Shown here in pieces: positions 17,738-27,960 of a stretch of DNA of 64,000 nucleotides. The stretch is from Actinomadura rubrisoli (GTDB lineage: Bacteria > Actinomycetota > Actinomycetes > Streptosporangiales > Streptosporangiaceae). Where the stretch lies: the NCBI RefSeq assembly GCF_004349215.1, contig NZ_SMKU01000004.1, positions 30,426 through 94,425 of the forward strand. Reading direction: 5' to 3'. The notes under the pieces are model-generated. The model saw nothing but the letters and a program-made list of their open reading frames with translations. It was not told where the DNA came from and ran no database searches. How positions within the stretch are numbered: the first letter of the stretch is position 1; each line of letters begins with the position of its first letter. The position numbers and the translations under genes are program-made.

Positions 17738-17859
17738 GGCGACCACGCTATTGAGGGCCCGGTCCGGAAAGCGTCCTCCGAGCCGCCGATTCACCGTCAT
17801 CCGCGAGGGGTACGGGCCCGCTGACGATCGTTCAGGGACCCGCCGTGCCGGTGGCGGGT

Positions 17860-19215
17860 TCAGGTGCGTGACGTGAGGTTCATGTGGATGTCCTCGGCGG
17901 CCCACAGCACGAAGCGTTCGACGGGCGTGACCGTCCGGCCGGGCGCCGGCCGGAATCGGAATCGCTTCAGCAGGACGGCCAGGACGAGTTCGGCCTCGAC
18001 CATCGCCAGGGCGGCGCCTTCACAGCTGCGCGGGCCGAGCCCGAACGGAATGTAGGCGAGCCGCGGACGCCCCGCCGACGCCTCCGGCGCGAACCGGTCG
18101 GGGTCGAAGACCTGCGGGTCCGGCCAGTACTCGGGGTTCATGTGGACGGCCCAGAACGGATAGAAGATGGTCGTACCCGCTGAAACGGCGTACTCGCCGA
18201 GAACGAGGTCCTCGGTGGCCTCCCGTGCGCCGTACGGCCCCGGCGGATAGAGCCTCATCGCCTCTTTGAGCGCCCGGTCCAGGAGGGTCAGCTTCCTGAG
18301 ATCGCCGTACTCGGGCACGGCACGCTCGCCCAGCACCTCGTCCACCTGGGCGGCGACGCGCTCGGCCACGTCCGGGTGCTGGGCCAGCAGGTACAGCATC
18401 CAGGAGATGGCGACGCCGGTGGTGTGGTGGGCGGCCAGCATGGTCATCAGCACCGTGTCGCGGATCCGCGCCGGGGACTCCCCCGCCTCGGCCAAGGCCG
18501 CGATCAGATCGCTCCGCCCGCCCTGCCGGCCCGTCCCGGGCTCGCGGTGCGCGGCGAGGACCCGGTCGACGGTCGCCCGCAGGTAGGCCAGGGCCTCCTC
18601 GGCGCGGACGCGGCGCTCCTCCTCTGTGCCCGGCATGTCCGTCTGGTACAGCCGCGCCAGATTCTCGATGAGCACGTCCTCGAAGGCCGACACGACCCGT
18701 CCGGCGGACTCCGCGGACGCGAGGCCGCTGCCGAGCGCGTACTCGCAGATCATTCGAAGCGACAGCTCGCTCAGGTCCTTCTGCAAGGCGACCGGACCGG
18801 CGCCGGCCTGCCCCGCCCAGCGGTCGGCCATCTCGGTCGTCAAGGCGGTGAACCGGGCGAAGTGCGCTTCATGCGAGGGCCGTCCGGCCAGCACCGCCAG
18901 CAGCACCCGCCGCCACGGACCGTGTTCATGGGCGGGGATCGTCTGCAGGTTGCCCGACTCCTGCAGGGGCGCCAGGAACTCGAACAGCTCTTCCGGCCGC
19001 TTGTTGATCTTCGCGGTGGCCTCCAGCAGGACGGGATCGGCGACCGACACCGCCAGCCCCGCGCCCGGCAGCGGGAACCGCACCACCGGCCCGTACTCGG
19101 CATGCAGGTGCAGCTGGTAGTTGTGCAACCCTCCCGCGGCCACGATGGCGTCGGCGCCGTCGCCTTCCGCAGGCGGCCCAGGGATCGGCGATGGGGTCAT
19201 ACCGTTGTCTCGCAT
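17860..19215 (-). CDS. Cytochrome P450
   Basis: A 451-residue P450. ATG 19215 has GGGAGAG 5 bases upstream; the longer open frame is non-coding. Heme-ligand Cys lies in FGLGPRSCEG (about residue 398), the K-helix ExxR is EAMR, and the I-helix oxygen motif is AAHHTTG, with His in place of the usual Glu. No membrane anchor or signal. No ferredoxin or ferredoxin reductase is nearby, so it borrows electrons from elsewhere. Substrate unknown; it stands alone between a protease and a SapA-like gene. Confidence 0.9.
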   Translation of the reverse strand: MRDNGMTPSPIPGPPAEGDGADAIVAAGGLHNYQLHLHAEYGPVVRFPLPGAGLAVSVADPVLLEATAKINKRPEELFEFLAPLQESGNLQTIPAHEHGPWRRVLLAVLAGRPSHEAHFARFTALTTEMADRWAGQAGAGPVALQKDLSELSLRMICEYALGSGLASAESAGRVVSAFEDVLIENLARLYQTDMPGTEEERRVRAEEALAYLRATVDRVLAAHREPGTGRQGGRSDLIAALAEAGESPARIRDTVLMTMLAAHHTTGVAISWMLYLLAQHPDVAERVAAQVDEVLGERAVPEYGDLRKLTLLDRALKEAMRLYPPGPYGAREATEDLVLGEYAVSAGTTIFYPFWAVHMNPEYWPDPQVFDPDRFAPEASAGRPRLAYIPFGLGPRSCEGAALAMVEAELVLAVLLKRFRFRPAPGRTVTPVERFVLWAAEDIHMNLTSRT

Positions 19216-19626
19216 TCGTGCTCTCCCACGTCCAGGGTCTCCCATGCTTGCATGCCCGCACGCGCCGCCACGGGCCGCAAATATAGCCCAGATCAGGCGA
19301 TAAGTCGCTATACCCGGACTCCACCACCCCAATGGAAACGCTTCAATCATTACCCAGCGTCCGCGTCGCGTATGCCGCTGTGACCAGTTCTCGGCGTTCA
19401 TCTGAACGTCACCGACCTGCTTGTTGACATTGCAAGAAGATGGGGTCTTTTCGCCCGGGGCGAGAATATGTCGCTGCGCGTTTCCGCTGGGTGATTGGGT
19501 CCCGACCTGGGCCCTGGGGCCTATGCCTCCATGATCCACCGCGATTACCGTCATCAATGTCATGGGATCGGAATTGCGTTCGTGGGCGGCCATGGATCGG
19601 GCGCGGTCATCGAGAAGGGACCAGTA
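19216..19626. other. Divergent promoter region
   Basis: About 410 bases between the P450 gene (minus) and the SapA-like gene (plus), somewhat AT-richer than surroundings. It should hold both promoters; no repeat or small gene is convincing. GAAGGGA stands 6 bases before the SapA-like ATG. Confidence 0.4.
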
Positions 19627-20034
19627 ATGAGGAAAGCACTCTCCGCTCTGGCGGTCGTCGGCACTGCCGCGGGGGCACTCACCTTCGCGGCCGGGCCGGC
19701 GAGCGCGGACCCCGGTAGCAGCTATTGCGGATCCGGCTACCGGACGGTGGACTCGCACACCCTCTACGGCGGGAGCAACTCCGCGACCATTTACCTGACC
19801 TACAACTCGGGGAATGGCTACAACTGCACGGTCACCGTTCTCAACAATCCCGGCTACCGGTACTACCTGTCGACCTTCGTCCAGACCGGGTCGGCCAGGG
19901 ACAGCGACTCCGGCGAGTTCTCCAGGTACGCGGGACCGACCTACGTCTACGGCCGGAACCAGTGCGTGAAGTGGGGCGGCCAGCTCGACGTCGACCCCGG
20001 CACCTACTGGGAGAGCCCCTGGCACCACTGCTGA
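19627..20034 (+). CDS. SapA-like spore-associated secreted protein
   Basis: A 135-residue secreted protein. Signal peptide residues 1-27, cleaved after ASA. The mature domain has four Cys (SSYCGSGY, NGYNCTV, RNQCVKWGG, terminal HHC), enough for two disulfides. The patterns TIYLTYNSGNGYNCTVTV and YAGPTYVYG match the family of Streptomyces spore-associated protein A, a small extracellular protein found on spores and in culture supernatant. Start chosen by the SD (GAAGGGA) and signal peptide. Function of the family is poorly known. Confidence 0.8.
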   Translation: MRKALSALAVVGTAAGALTFAAGPASADPGSSYCGSGYRTVDSHTLYGGSNSATIYLTYNSGNGYNCTVTVLNNPGYRYYLSTFVQTGSARDSDSGEFSRYAGPTYVYGRNQCVKWGGQLDVDPGTYWESPWHHC

Positions 20035-20057
20035 CCACGCGTCAAGGCCGAGCCGGA

Positions 20058-20100
20058 CCAGTCCCCGGGCCTAGAAGAGGGAGAATCGCCCGGGGACTGG
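20058..20100. terminator. Bidirectional hairpin between convergent genes
   Basis: A 13-bp perfect stem (CCAGTCCCCGGGC / GCCCGGGGACTGG) with a 17-base loop, located between the ends of the convergent SapA-like and substrate-binding protein genes. Confidence 0.8.
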
Positions 20101-20113
20101 AAGGTCCTCCGCG

Positions 20114-21766
20114 TCATTTGATGGCGATCCGGTCCAGGCGGACGAGGGGGAAGACGTAGGGGTCGACGTTGACGCCGGTGAGGCGCGCGGAATGGGCGGC
20201 GGTGTCCTGCCGGTTCCAGAGGGGGATGACGGGCAGGTCCTTGAACAGGACGTCCTCGGCCTGCTGGTAGAAGGGCAGGCTCTGGCTCATCGACGGGGCG
20301 GCGTCGCCCTTGGAGATGAGACCTCTGCAGGCGCTGCCGTCGTATTCCTGGCGGTTGCCGGCGGAGCAGCGGGCGGTCAGGTAGTTCTCCGCGCCGGGGT
20401 AGTCCATGACCCAGGTGGCCCGGTACGGTCCGGTCGCCCCGTGGCGTTGCAGCATGGGCAGGTAGTCCGCCTGCGGGACCACGCGCAGCTTGATGTCGCC
20501 GATGCCGAGGTTCTGCCGGAGCTGGTTGGCCACGTCGACCATCCATTGCTGGTCGGTGGAGTCCTGCCGGGCGACGCTGAGTTCCAAGGGGCCGTGCCAG
20601 CCGCCGGCCTTCCCGAGGAGCCGCCTGGCCTTCTGCGGCTGGTAGGTGCAGGTCTCACCGCAGGCGTTGGGACGGTAGCCGGGCACGATGGGCGGCAGGA
20701 TGGTGCCGGTCGGGCGGTACCGGCCGTTGTAGACGCCGTTCACGATGGCCTGCCGGTCGATCGCCATGGAGATCGCACGGCGCAGGTCCGGATTCTGGAA
20801 CCGTTTGTCGTACAACGGGAATTCCAGATACTCCATGGTGCTGCTGGGAACGGCGCGGAAGCGGCCTTTCATCTCGCGCTGGGCGCGGGGCACCAGCGGC
20901 GCGGGGATCGATCTCATGATGTCGACCCGGCCGGCGAGCAGATCGGTGAAGGCGGTTTCCCGTGTCGCATAGATCTTGAAGGTGATCCCGTCGGTGCGCG
21001 CCGGACGGATGCCGTGGTACCTGGCGTTCTTTCTGACTTTGATCTGCCGGTTGTGCTGCCAGGCGCCGTCCATCTGAAAGGGGCCGTTCCCGATGGGCGC
21101 CCGGTCGAATCCCTTCAGGTCGGCGAACGCGGCTCGCGGCAGCGGCGCGAAGCCCAGGAATGCCAGCGTCAGCGGGAACTGGCTGAACGGCGCGGACAGT
21201 CTGACCTGGAAGGTCCGCCCGTCGCGGACCTTGAGCCCGGCGAGTGCCCTGGTGCGCGGCGCGGGCGCGGAGCGGGGGCCCTTCCCGTCGGGGTCTTGGG
21301 GGTTCAGGGCGTCGTAGCCGTCGATATGGGCGAAGTAGAAGCCGTTCACCCAGGCGTTGGGGCCGTAGGCGGCGGCGTTCCAGGCGTTGACGTAGCTGTG
21401 CGCGGTGACCGGCTCGCCGTTGTGGAAGGTGAGCCCCGGCTTGATCTTGATCGTCCAGGTCCGCTGGTCGGGGCTGGTGATCGACTCGGCTTCGTCGTTG
21501 TCCGGCCGCCCGGACGGGCTGATCCGGGTCAGCGTGTCGAACAGGGCGTCCAGCACGTACAGCCCCTGCACGCTGGTCTCCCGGCCGGGAGTCAGGTGGG
21601 TCGGCTCCAGGCTGGCGTAGGAGAACGTCTTTCCGCTTCCGCCGGGTGGGTCCCCAGCGCAGGCGGACGCCGCCAGGGCGGATAACAGGACGGCGAGCCA
21701 GGCGGGCGAGGCGGAGAGGGCCGTCACCGGTGTAGGGCGCACGAGACGGCGGGGAGTCGGGAGCAT
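20114..21766 (-). CDS. ABC-type peptide/nickel substrate-binding lipoprotein (SBP_bac_5)
   Basis: A 550-residue extracellular solute-binding protein. The N-terminus is a signal with a Cys in LAASACAGD, consistent with a lipoprotein. Family-5 landmarks are LTPGRETSVQGLYVLDALFD, WTIKIKPGLTFHNGEPVTA, APIGNGPFQ, and LRRAISMAIDRQAIVNGVYNG. It probably captures oligopeptides on the cell surface. Unusually there are no permease or ATPase genes here. Instead the gene starts 14 bases after the stop of a SARP-type regulator on the same strand, so binding protein and regulator are probably co-transcribed. It could serve in sensing or share a transporter encoded elsewhere. Confidence 0.88.
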   Translation of the reverse strand: MLPTPRRLVRPTPVTALSASPAWLAVLLSALAASACAGDPPGGSGKTFSYASLEPTHLTPGRETSVQGLYVLDALFDTLTRISPSGRPDNDEAESITSPDQRTWTIKIKPGLTFHNGEPVTAHSYVNAWNAAAYGPNAWVNGFYFAHIDGYDALNPQDPDGKGPRSAPAPRTRALAGLKVRDGRTFQVRLSAPFSQFPLTLAFLGFAPLPRAAFADLKGFDRAPIGNGPFQMDGAWQHNRQIKVRKNARYHGIRPARTDGITFKIYATRETAFTDLLAGRVDIMRSIPAPLVPRAQREMKGRFRAVPSSTMEYLEFPLYDKRFQNPDLRRAISMAIDRQAIVNGVYNGRYRPTGTILPPIVPGYRPNACGETCTYQPQKARRLLGKAGGWHGPLELSVARQDSTDQQWMVDVANQLRQNLGIGDIKLRVVPQADYLPMLQRHGATGPYRATWVMDYPGAENYLTARCSAGNRQEYDGSACRGLISKGDAAPSMSQSLPFYQQAEDVLFKDLPVIPLWNRQDTAAHSARLTGVNVDPYVFPLVRLDRIAIK

Positions 21767-21780
21767 GGGGCACACGGCCT

Positions 21781-24642
21781 TCAGGTGTTGAGCCGGATGA
21801 TTGCAGGGGTGTCGGGGATCGGCTGGGACAGCAGGGTGTCCGCTTGCGCGGGAGCCAGGAGCCTCGTGTCGGCGAGAATGGCGATGGACCGGTTCCAGTA
21901 GTCGCGTGCCCGCTGGGTGTGGCCGAGCGTGTTGTGGGCCTGTCCGAGTCCCCAGAGCTGTTCGGCCTCGTTGTACAGGTCGGCGATGCCGCGGAAGAGG
22001 TCCAGGCCCCGCTGGTGGTGGGCGATGGCCAGGTCCGGCTCGTGGGAGCGCTGGTGGGCCCACGCCAGGTTGCTGACCGCGACGGCCTCCCCGAAGTGGT
22101 CGCCGAATTCCTCGTTGATGAGCATCGACCGCCGGTGGTAGTCGATGGCGCGGTGGAAGTTCCGCAGGCCCTGGTGGGTGAGGCCGAGGTAGTTGAGCGC
22201 GACGGCCTCGTTGACCCGGTCGCCGATCGCGCGGCTCAGCGCCAGCCCCATCTCCAGGTCGGCGACCGCCTGGTCGAAATGCCCCTGCTGGCGGTGGATG
22301 ATCCCGAAGATGGTGACGCATTTGGCCTCTCCGATGCGGTCTCCCACGGCACGCCAGAGGTCCAGGGCCCGCTTGGTGTAGACGATGGCGTCCGGCAGCA
22401 CACCGTCGTAGAGGTTGATGTTGGCGGTGTCCTCCAAGGCGAGTGCCCGGCGGCGGTCGTCGCCGATGCGGTCGGCGGCGCGCATGGCCAGATGGGCGAG
22501 CGCGAGCCGGTCGGGGATGTGACCGCGGTTGGCCAGCGGACGGAACAGGGCGGCCGCCAGCCGCACCGCCTGGACGGGCAGGGCGCCGGAGAGGTCGGCG
22601 GCCGCGCCGACGGTGGCGATCAGGTTGGCGCGCTCTTGCTCGGCCCAGCCGATCGCCTGCGCCGCGGTCGACAGGCCCTCCACGATCGGGCCCGGGTGCG
22701 CGCGGGCGCCGGTGAGATGCCGCCAGTCGGACGGGTTGCGCAGCCTGGTCGCGTGCTGGGCCGCGGAGAGGTAGCAGTCCACCAGACGGCCGAGCGCGAC
22801 GTACCGCCCCTGCTCGGACTCATCGCGGTCGGCCAGGCGGCGCGCGTACCGGCCGACCAGCGGGTGCAGGCGGTAGCGGCCCGCGACGGCCTGCTGGACG
22901 AGGTGCTCGTCCAGCAGCGATTCCAGGACCGCCTCGGCCTGCGGGGGCGAGACGTCGGCCAGCGCCGCCGCGGACACCGCGGTGACGTCCTCACCCGGGT
23001 GCAGGCTGATCATCCGGAAGATGCGCCGCTGCTGGGCGGGCAGCTGGTAGTACGAGGCGTCGAACGAGTCCGGCACGGACCGCTCGCGCACCGACAGCCG
23101 TCCGAGCAGGCCGCCCTCGGCGATGAGCCGCCCCAGAACGTACCGCGGTGTCCACGCCGGACGGGCCTGCAACTGCCGGGCCACCGCGGCGAGCGCGCTG
23201 GGCAGGCCGCCGCACACCTCGACGATCCGGGCGGCGGCGCCGGGGTCGGCCGCGACCCTGTCCCGGCCGGAGATCCGGGCCAGCAGCTCGACCGCCTCCC
23301 CCGTCGGCAGCGGTTCGAGCGTCATGGGCTCGACGCCGTCCAGGCCGGACAGGGCGCGCCGGCTGGTGATCAGGACCAGGCTGCCGGGCCCCCCGGGCAG
23401 CAGCGGGCGCACCTGGGCCTCGGTGGCCGCGTCGTCCAGCACGACCAGCGCCCTTCTCCCCGCGAGGCGGCTGCGGTAGAGCGCCGCCCGGTCGGGCACC
23501 GAGGCCGGGACCTGGCCGGCGGGCACTCCGAGCGCCCGCAGGAAATCGTCCAGGACGGCTCCGGGATCGGCCGCCGACCGGTCCGGCTCGCACCCTCGCA
23601 GCTCGGCCCACAGCTGGATCTCATCGAACCGGCCTTGGGCGACGAGGTGGTGTGCGGCCCGCACCGCCAGCCGGGTCTTGCCCACCCCGGCCATCCCCTG
23701 GATCGCCACGACCGTGACCTGGGGGCCGTCATCGCCCATGGCGTCCACCAGCTTCCGCAGGTAGCGCAGGTCGGCGGCCCGGCCGGTGAACTCGGCGACG
23801 TCCCTCGGCAGCTGGCGGACGGCACCGGGCACGACGGGGCGCGTATCCGGGGACGGCTCGTCACCGGGGATCGCCGGTTCGGGGCCGGGCGTCTGCTGCT
23901 TTCGCGCGTTCAGGTAGGCGCGGTGAAGGACCTCGGAGGGCTCCACCTCCAGCTCTTCGGCGAGCCTGCCGCGGACGGCCTGGTAATGCCGCACCGCGTC
24001 GGCCCGCCGGCCGCACGCGTCCAGGAGCGTGACCACACCGGCCTGGACCGATTCCTCGAACGGGAGAACCGCGGCCAGCCGCTCCAGCTCCGGCAGGGCC
24101 CGGTCCGGTGCGCCGGACGCGATCGCCGCCTCGCACAGCCGGCCGGCGGCCTCCACACGGAGCCGCTGCAACCCGACCACGACTGGTTGATCGCTGAGCC
24201 ACCGGTCCAGGCCGTCCAGCACCGGGCCGCGCCACAGGTCCAGCGCCTCTGACAATCCGTCCATGCGGGCGCGGGAGTCCCGCTGCTCGGAGGCCGCCGC
24301 GACGAGCGCGCGGAACCGGGCGGCGTCGACCTGCTGGTCCGCCAGGACGATCCGGTAGCCGCCGCCGGACCGCTTCAGGGCGGCGTCGAGCTCCAGACGC
24401 TCCTTCAGCCAGGCGCGGAGCCGGGACACCGCCGTGTGCAACGCCGACGCGGTCGCCCCGTCCAGCCCCCACGCGAACTCGGCCAGCAGGTCGTCGCGCA
24501 CGACCTCGCCCGGCGTCAGCAGCAGCCCGCCGAGCACCCTGCAGATCCCCGCCCGCGGAAGCTCGACCCCCTCGCCACCACGCCGGACACGTAACGGCCC
24601 CAGAATTTCGAACGACGTTCGTGCCGATGGACCACTCTCCAC
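21781..24642 (-). CDS. AfsR/SARP-type regulator: HTH-BTAD-NB-ARC-TPR
   Basis: A 953-residue multidomain regulator. GTG 24642 is chosen because GGGGGG precedes it and the OmpR-type winged helix (FEILGPLRVRRGGEGVEL) starts right after; the open frame further upstream is shadow. Order: DNA-binding winged helix ~8-95, BTAD helical domain ~100-245, P-loop NTPase ~290-560 (Walker A GMAGVGKTR, ALVVLDDA Walker B, LVLITSRR sensor), winged-helix/ARC2 region, then TPR repeats to the end (ALNYLGLTHQGLRNFHRAID, AVAVSNLAWAHQRSHEPDLA). AfsR-type proteins activate secondary metabolism in response to ATP/ligand. Here it heads an operon with a solute-binding lipoprotein. Confidence 0.88.
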   Translation of the reverse strand: MESGPSARTSFEILGPLRVRRGGEGVELPRAGICRVLGGLLLTPGEVVRDDLLAEFAWGLDGATASALHTAVSRLRAWLKERLELDAALKRSGGGYRIVLADQQVDAARFRALVAAASEQRDSRARMDGLSEALDLWRGPVLDGLDRWLSDQPVVVGLQRLRVEAAGRLCEAAIASGAPDRALPELERLAAVLPFEESVQAGVVTLLDACGRRADAVRHYQAVRGRLAEELEVEPSEVLHRAYLNARKQQTPGPEPAIPGDEPSPDTRPVVPGAVRQLPRDVAEFTGRAADLRYLRKLVDAMGDDGPQVTVVAIQGMAGVGKTRLAVRAAHHLVAQGRFDEIQLWAELRGCEPDRSAADPGAVLDDFLRALGVPAGQVPASVPDRAALYRSRLAGRRALVVLDDAATEAQVRPLLPGGPGSLVLITSRRALSGLDGVEPMTLEPLPTGEAVELLARISGRDRVAADPGAAARIVEVCGGLPSALAAVARQLQARPAWTPRYVLGRLIAEGGLLGRLSVRERSVPDSFDASYYQLPAQQRRIFRMISLHPGEDVTAVSAAALADVSPPQAEAVLESLLDEHLVQQAVAGRYRLHPLVGRYARRLADRDESEQGRYVALGRLVDCYLSAAQHATRLRNPSDWRHLTGARAHPGPIVEGLSTAAQAIGWAEQERANLIATVGAAADLSGALPVQAVRLAAALFRPLANRGHIPDRLALAHLAMRAADRIGDDRRRALALEDTANINLYDGVLPDAIVYTKRALDLWRAVGDRIGEAKCVTIFGIIHRQQGHFDQAVADLEMGLALSRAIGDRVNEAVALNYLGLTHQGLRNFHRAIDYHRRSMLINEEFGDHFGEAVAVSNLAWAHQRSHEPDLAIAHHQRGLDLFRGIADLYNEAEQLWGLGQAHNTLGHTQRARDYWNRSIAILADTRLLAPAQADTLLSQPIPDTPAIIRLNT

Positions 24643-24815
24643 CGTTACACCCCCCGGTGATCGCCAAAGAAGGCAACCCGACAATCCTCTCCCGCGGCGC
24701 CGCGGGCGGGCAATGAAACCACCTTGACACGTCCGGATCCGGCCATCAACAGATCGGGTAATGTCGGTTGGGACGCGATCAGTGGCCAAGGCATTTAAAA
24801 ACTCAATCACCTGCG

Positions 24816-25531
24816 TCAGTGCTTGTGCATGACGTGCTTGACGCGGGTGTAGTCCTCCAGGCCGTAGTGCGAGAGGTCCTTGCCGTAGCCGGAACGTTTG
24901 AATCCGCCGTGCGGCATTTCGGGGACCAGCACCATGTGGGTGTTGATCCACACGCACCCGAAGTCCAGGCGCGCGGCCATGCGCATGACCCGTCCGTGGT
25001 CCGCGGTCCACACGCTCGACGCCAGGGCGTGGTCGACGCCGCACGCCAGCCGCAGCGCGTCCTCCTCGCCGGTGAACGGCTGGACGGTCAGCAACGGCGC
25101 GAAGTTCTCCTCGCGCACCACGGCGTCGTCCTGGGTCACCCCGGTGATGACGGTGGGCGCCAGGAAGTAGCCCCGGCGAAGAAGCGCAGGCAGTCGGCCG
25201 CGGCGAACACCTCTTCGGTGCGCGTGGTGGCGACGGGCTTGCCGGTGTTGCGGCATTCGGCGGCGACGAACTCGTCCGCCCGCCGTTCGAGCAGCTCGGC
25301 GCAGTGCAGCAGGGCCCGCTGGCGCCGGCCGGGCGGCGTGGCGCGCCAGACGTCGAACGCCTCGACCGCCGCCGCGTAGGCGTCGTGGACGTCCCGCTCG
25401 CCCGAGAGCGGTGCACTGCCGAACACCTCGCCGGTGCACGGGTCGACCAGGTCGGTGGCGCGTCCGTCCGCGGCGGGACGAAGCCGGCCGTTGACGACGT
25501 TGTGGACGGTCTCGAAGGCCGGCGCCGTCAT
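24816..25531 (-). pseudogene. Aldehyde dehydrogenase with internal deletion
   Basis: The N-terminal ~120 residues ([20 protein letters not shown] to CLRFFAG, starting ATG 25531) and the C-terminal ~118 residues (GYFLAPTVITGV to YTRVKHVMHKH) of an aminobutyraldehyde-dehydrogenase-like enzyme are both well preserved but lie in different frames. They are joined near 25170. Roughly 240-250 residues are missing, including the NAD-binding fold, catalytic Glu and catalytic Cys, so the product cannot be active. It overlaps the agmatinase stop by four bases (ATGA), and was the third gene of an amine oxidase-agmatinase-ALDH operon. An assembly collapse is an alternative explanation. Confidence 0.8.
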
Positions 25532-26523
25532 CGGCCCGCCCCTTGCAGGACGGCCAGCAGGTCGTAGGTGACGTGCGCCGCCGCGATGCCGGTGATCTCG
25601 GCGTGGTCGTAGGCGGGGGCGACCTCGACGACGTCCGCCCCGACCAGGTTGAGCCCGTCCAGGCCGCGCAGCACTTCGAGGAGCTCGCGGCTGGACAGCC
25701 CGCCCGCCTCCGGCGTCCCGGTGCCGGGCGCGTGCGCCGGGTCGAGGACGTCGATGTCCACCGAGACGTACACCGGCCGGTCCCCCAGCCTGGCGCGGAC
25801 GCGTCCGATGATGTCGTCGAGCGGCTGCCGGGCGAAGTCGCGGGCGTGGACGGCGGTGAACCCGAGCTTCTCGCTCTCGTCCAGGTCGAGCCGCGAGTAC
25901 AGCGGGCCGCGGATGCCCACGTGCGTCGAGTGGGACAGGTCGATCAGCCCTTCCTCGCCGGCCCGGCGGAACGGCGTGCCGTGCGTGTAGGGGGCGCCGA
26001 AATAGGTGTCCCAGGTGTCCAGGTGCGCGTCGAAGTGCAGCACCGCGACCGGTCCGTGGCGCTCGTGCTGGACGCGCAGCAGCGGCAGCGCGATGGTGTG
26101 GTCGCCGCCGATGGTGATCAGGCGGCGCCGGGTGCCCGACAGCGAGCGCGCGGCGTCCTCGATCGCCCGGATCGCGGCGGCCAGGTCGAACGGGTTGACG
26201 CCGACGTCCCCCGCGTCGGCGACCTGCGACACCGCGAACGGCTCGACGTCCAAGGCGGGGTGGTAGGGGCGCAGCAGCCGGGAGCTCTGCCGCACGTGGC
26301 CGGGGCCGAACCGGGCGCCCGGACGGTAGCTGACCCCCGAATCGAAGGGGACGCCCCAGATCAGCACGTCGGCGTCGGGGACATCGGTGAGCCTGGGCAG
26401 CCGCGCGAACGTGGCGTCGCCCGCGTAGCGGGGGATCCGCGTCGCGTCGACCGGCCCGACGGGCGGGGCACCGGACGAGCCGGTCGGCGAGCCGGTGGGC
26501 GGGGTCTCCGGGGAGGTGGTCAC
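25528..26523 (-). CDS. speB: Agmatinase/guanidino-acid ureohydrolase
   Basis: A 331-residue binuclear manganese ureohydrolase. Metal ligands are visible in [13 protein letters not shown] and [19 protein letters not shown], and the N-terminus has [18 protein letters not shown]. It would release urea from agmatine or a related guanidino compound, giving putrescine or GABA-type products. GTG 26523 overlaps the stop of the amine oxidase gene (GTGA), and its own stop overlaps the ALDH start. Substrate (agmatine versus guanidinobutyrate) cannot be decided from sequence alone. Confidence 0.88.
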   Translation of the reverse strand: MTTSPETPPTGSPTGSSGAPPVGPVDATRIPRYAGDATFARLPRLTDVPDADVLIWGVPFDSGVSYRPGARFGPGHVRQSSRLLRPYHPALDVEPFAVSQVADAGDVGVNPFDLAAAIRAIEDAARSLSGTRRRLITIGGDHTIALPLLRVQHERHGPVAVLHFDAHLDTWDTYFGAPYTHGTPFRRAGEEGLIDLSHSTHVGIRGPLYSRLDLDESEKLGFTAVHARDFARQPLDDIIGRVRARLGDRPVYVSVDIDVLDPAHAPGTGTPEAGGLSSRELLEVLRGLDGLNLVGADVVEVAPAYDHAEITGIAAAHVTYDLLAVLQGAGR

Positions 26524-27815
26524 AGGGTCTCCAGCAGTTCCGTCGCGGCGCGCCGGCCGCTGTCGATGGCGCCGTCGATGAAGCCGGGCCAGCGGTGCGC
26601 GGTGTGCGCCCCGGCGAAATGCACCAGGTTCTCCGGGGTGGCCAGATGGGTCTCGTACTTGGTGATCTGCCCGGCCCGGAACGTGGTCCACGTGCCCCGG
26701 GACCACGGGTCGTGGACCCAGTCGTGGGTGGCCGTGGCGACGACCTCCGCGTCCGGCGCGTACTCCCGGACGGCCCGCTGCACCGCCTGGACGTCGTCGC
26801 CGTCCACGTGATCGTGCCCGGGGGCGAAGCAGACCAGCACCACTCCCTCGGGGAGCGTGCGCATCGCCCCGACGTAGTCGAAGACCGTCCCCCAGCCGTA
26901 GCCGCTGAGGTCCTCGGGCACGTCGCGCGCCAGTGCCCACACCTTCTGCCCCTGGCCCGCGTGGTTCTCCTGGGAGATCGCCAGCTTCTCAGGGGCCAGC
27001 GCCGGCTCGAAGGCGATGTCCTGGAGCACGCCGAGCGGGACGGTGACCAGGACCCGCCGCGCCGTGACCTCGCCGCCGTCATGGGCGACGACCACGTGAT
27101 CGGCGTCCTGGCGGACGGAGCGCACCGGGGAGGACAGCCTGATGTCGGCGCCGCTGTCGTCGGCCAGCGCCCGGGCCAGGGACGCGGTGCCGTCGGTGAA
27201 CGTATGGCCGAGGACGCTGGCCTCGACCATGCCCCAGAGCGAGTTGTCCATCGCGGCCAGCCAGCGCAGCACGTCGAGGGCGGACCCGGTGTCGGCCGAG
27301 GCGTTGCCGCAGCCGCAGAACCAGGAGATCAGCAGCTCGCGCGCGTTGCCCTCCAGTCCCGCGTCGTCGGCCCACCGGCGGATCGGCACGTCGAGATCGT
27401 CCAGCCCCTGCTCCGACAGCGGGCGGTCCACGTCCAGGCGGGCGCCCGCGGCGAGCAGGACGCGGATCGCGTGTTCCAGCCGTCCCAGCTCGCCCGGGGG
27501 CACCGGCAGCAGCGTGTCGAGCACGGTGCCCCGGTCCGACCAGGTCATCCGGCCGGGCGGCTCGCTGTCGCTGATCGCGATCCCGTAGCGCCGCACCTCG
27601 GCGGAGACGAACGTCTGCCGCGGGACGATCCACGTGCCGCCCATCTCCAGGCCGTGCCCGCCGAACAGGTCCGTCCGGTACCAGGTGCGCCCCCCGATCC
27701 GGTCGCGCGCCTCCAGCACGCACACCCGCCTGCCCGCCGCCCCGAGGTCCCGGGCGGCGGTCAGGCCCGCGAAACCGGCGCCGACGATCACGACATCGAC
27801 TTGCGGTTGGTTCAT
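26520..27815 (-). CDS. Flavin-containing monoamine/putrescine oxidase
   Basis: A 431-residue FAD amine oxidase. The dinucleotide motif [17 protein letters not shown] sits at residues 8-25, followed by [11 protein letters not shown]. The C-terminal FAD/substrate region has [21 protein letters not shown]. It would oxidise a diamine such as putrescine to an aminoaldehyde with release of hydrogen peroxide and ammonia. ATG 27815 is preceded by GGAGG 10 bases upstream. First gene of the operon with agmatinase and the broken ALDH; transcribed away from the PucR gene only by strand order (both minus). Confidence 0.88.
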   Translation of the reverse strand: MNQPQVDVVIVGAGFAGLTAARDLGAAGRRVCVLEARDRIGGRTWYRTDLFGGHGLEMGGTWIVPRQTFVSAEVRRYGIAISDSEPPGRMTWSDRGTVLDTLLPVPPGELGRLEHAIRVLLAAGARLDVDRPLSEQGLDDLDVPIRRWADDAGLEGNARELLISWFCGCGNASADTGSALDVLRWLAAMDNSLWGMVEASVLGHTFTDGTASLARALADDSGADIRLSSPVRSVRQDADHVVVAHDGGEVTARRVLVTVPLGVLQDIAFEPALAPEKLAISQENHAGQGQKVWALARDVPEDLSGYGWGTVFDYVGAMRTLPEGVVLVCFAPGHDHVDGDDVQAVQRAVREYAPDAEVVATATHDWVHDPWSRGTWTTFRAGQITKYETHLATPENLVHFAGAHTAHRWPGFIDGAIDSGRRAATELLETL

Positions 27816-27960
27816 GGCCGGGACGCCTCCAGATGAGATGCACACGCACCGCCGAGCGCCGGTGCGCCCGATCACGCTACGTCGCCGTGATCGGCCGGTC
27901 GATCGACGGGACGTCCAACGTCCGCGGTCGGCCCTCTACGCCATGTCCAACGCGGCGGCG

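Noticed and set aside
24643..25416. N-terminal extension of the SARP regulator
   Set aside because: It overlaps the aldehyde dehydrogenase remnant in another frame and precedes the normal first strand of the SARP domain.
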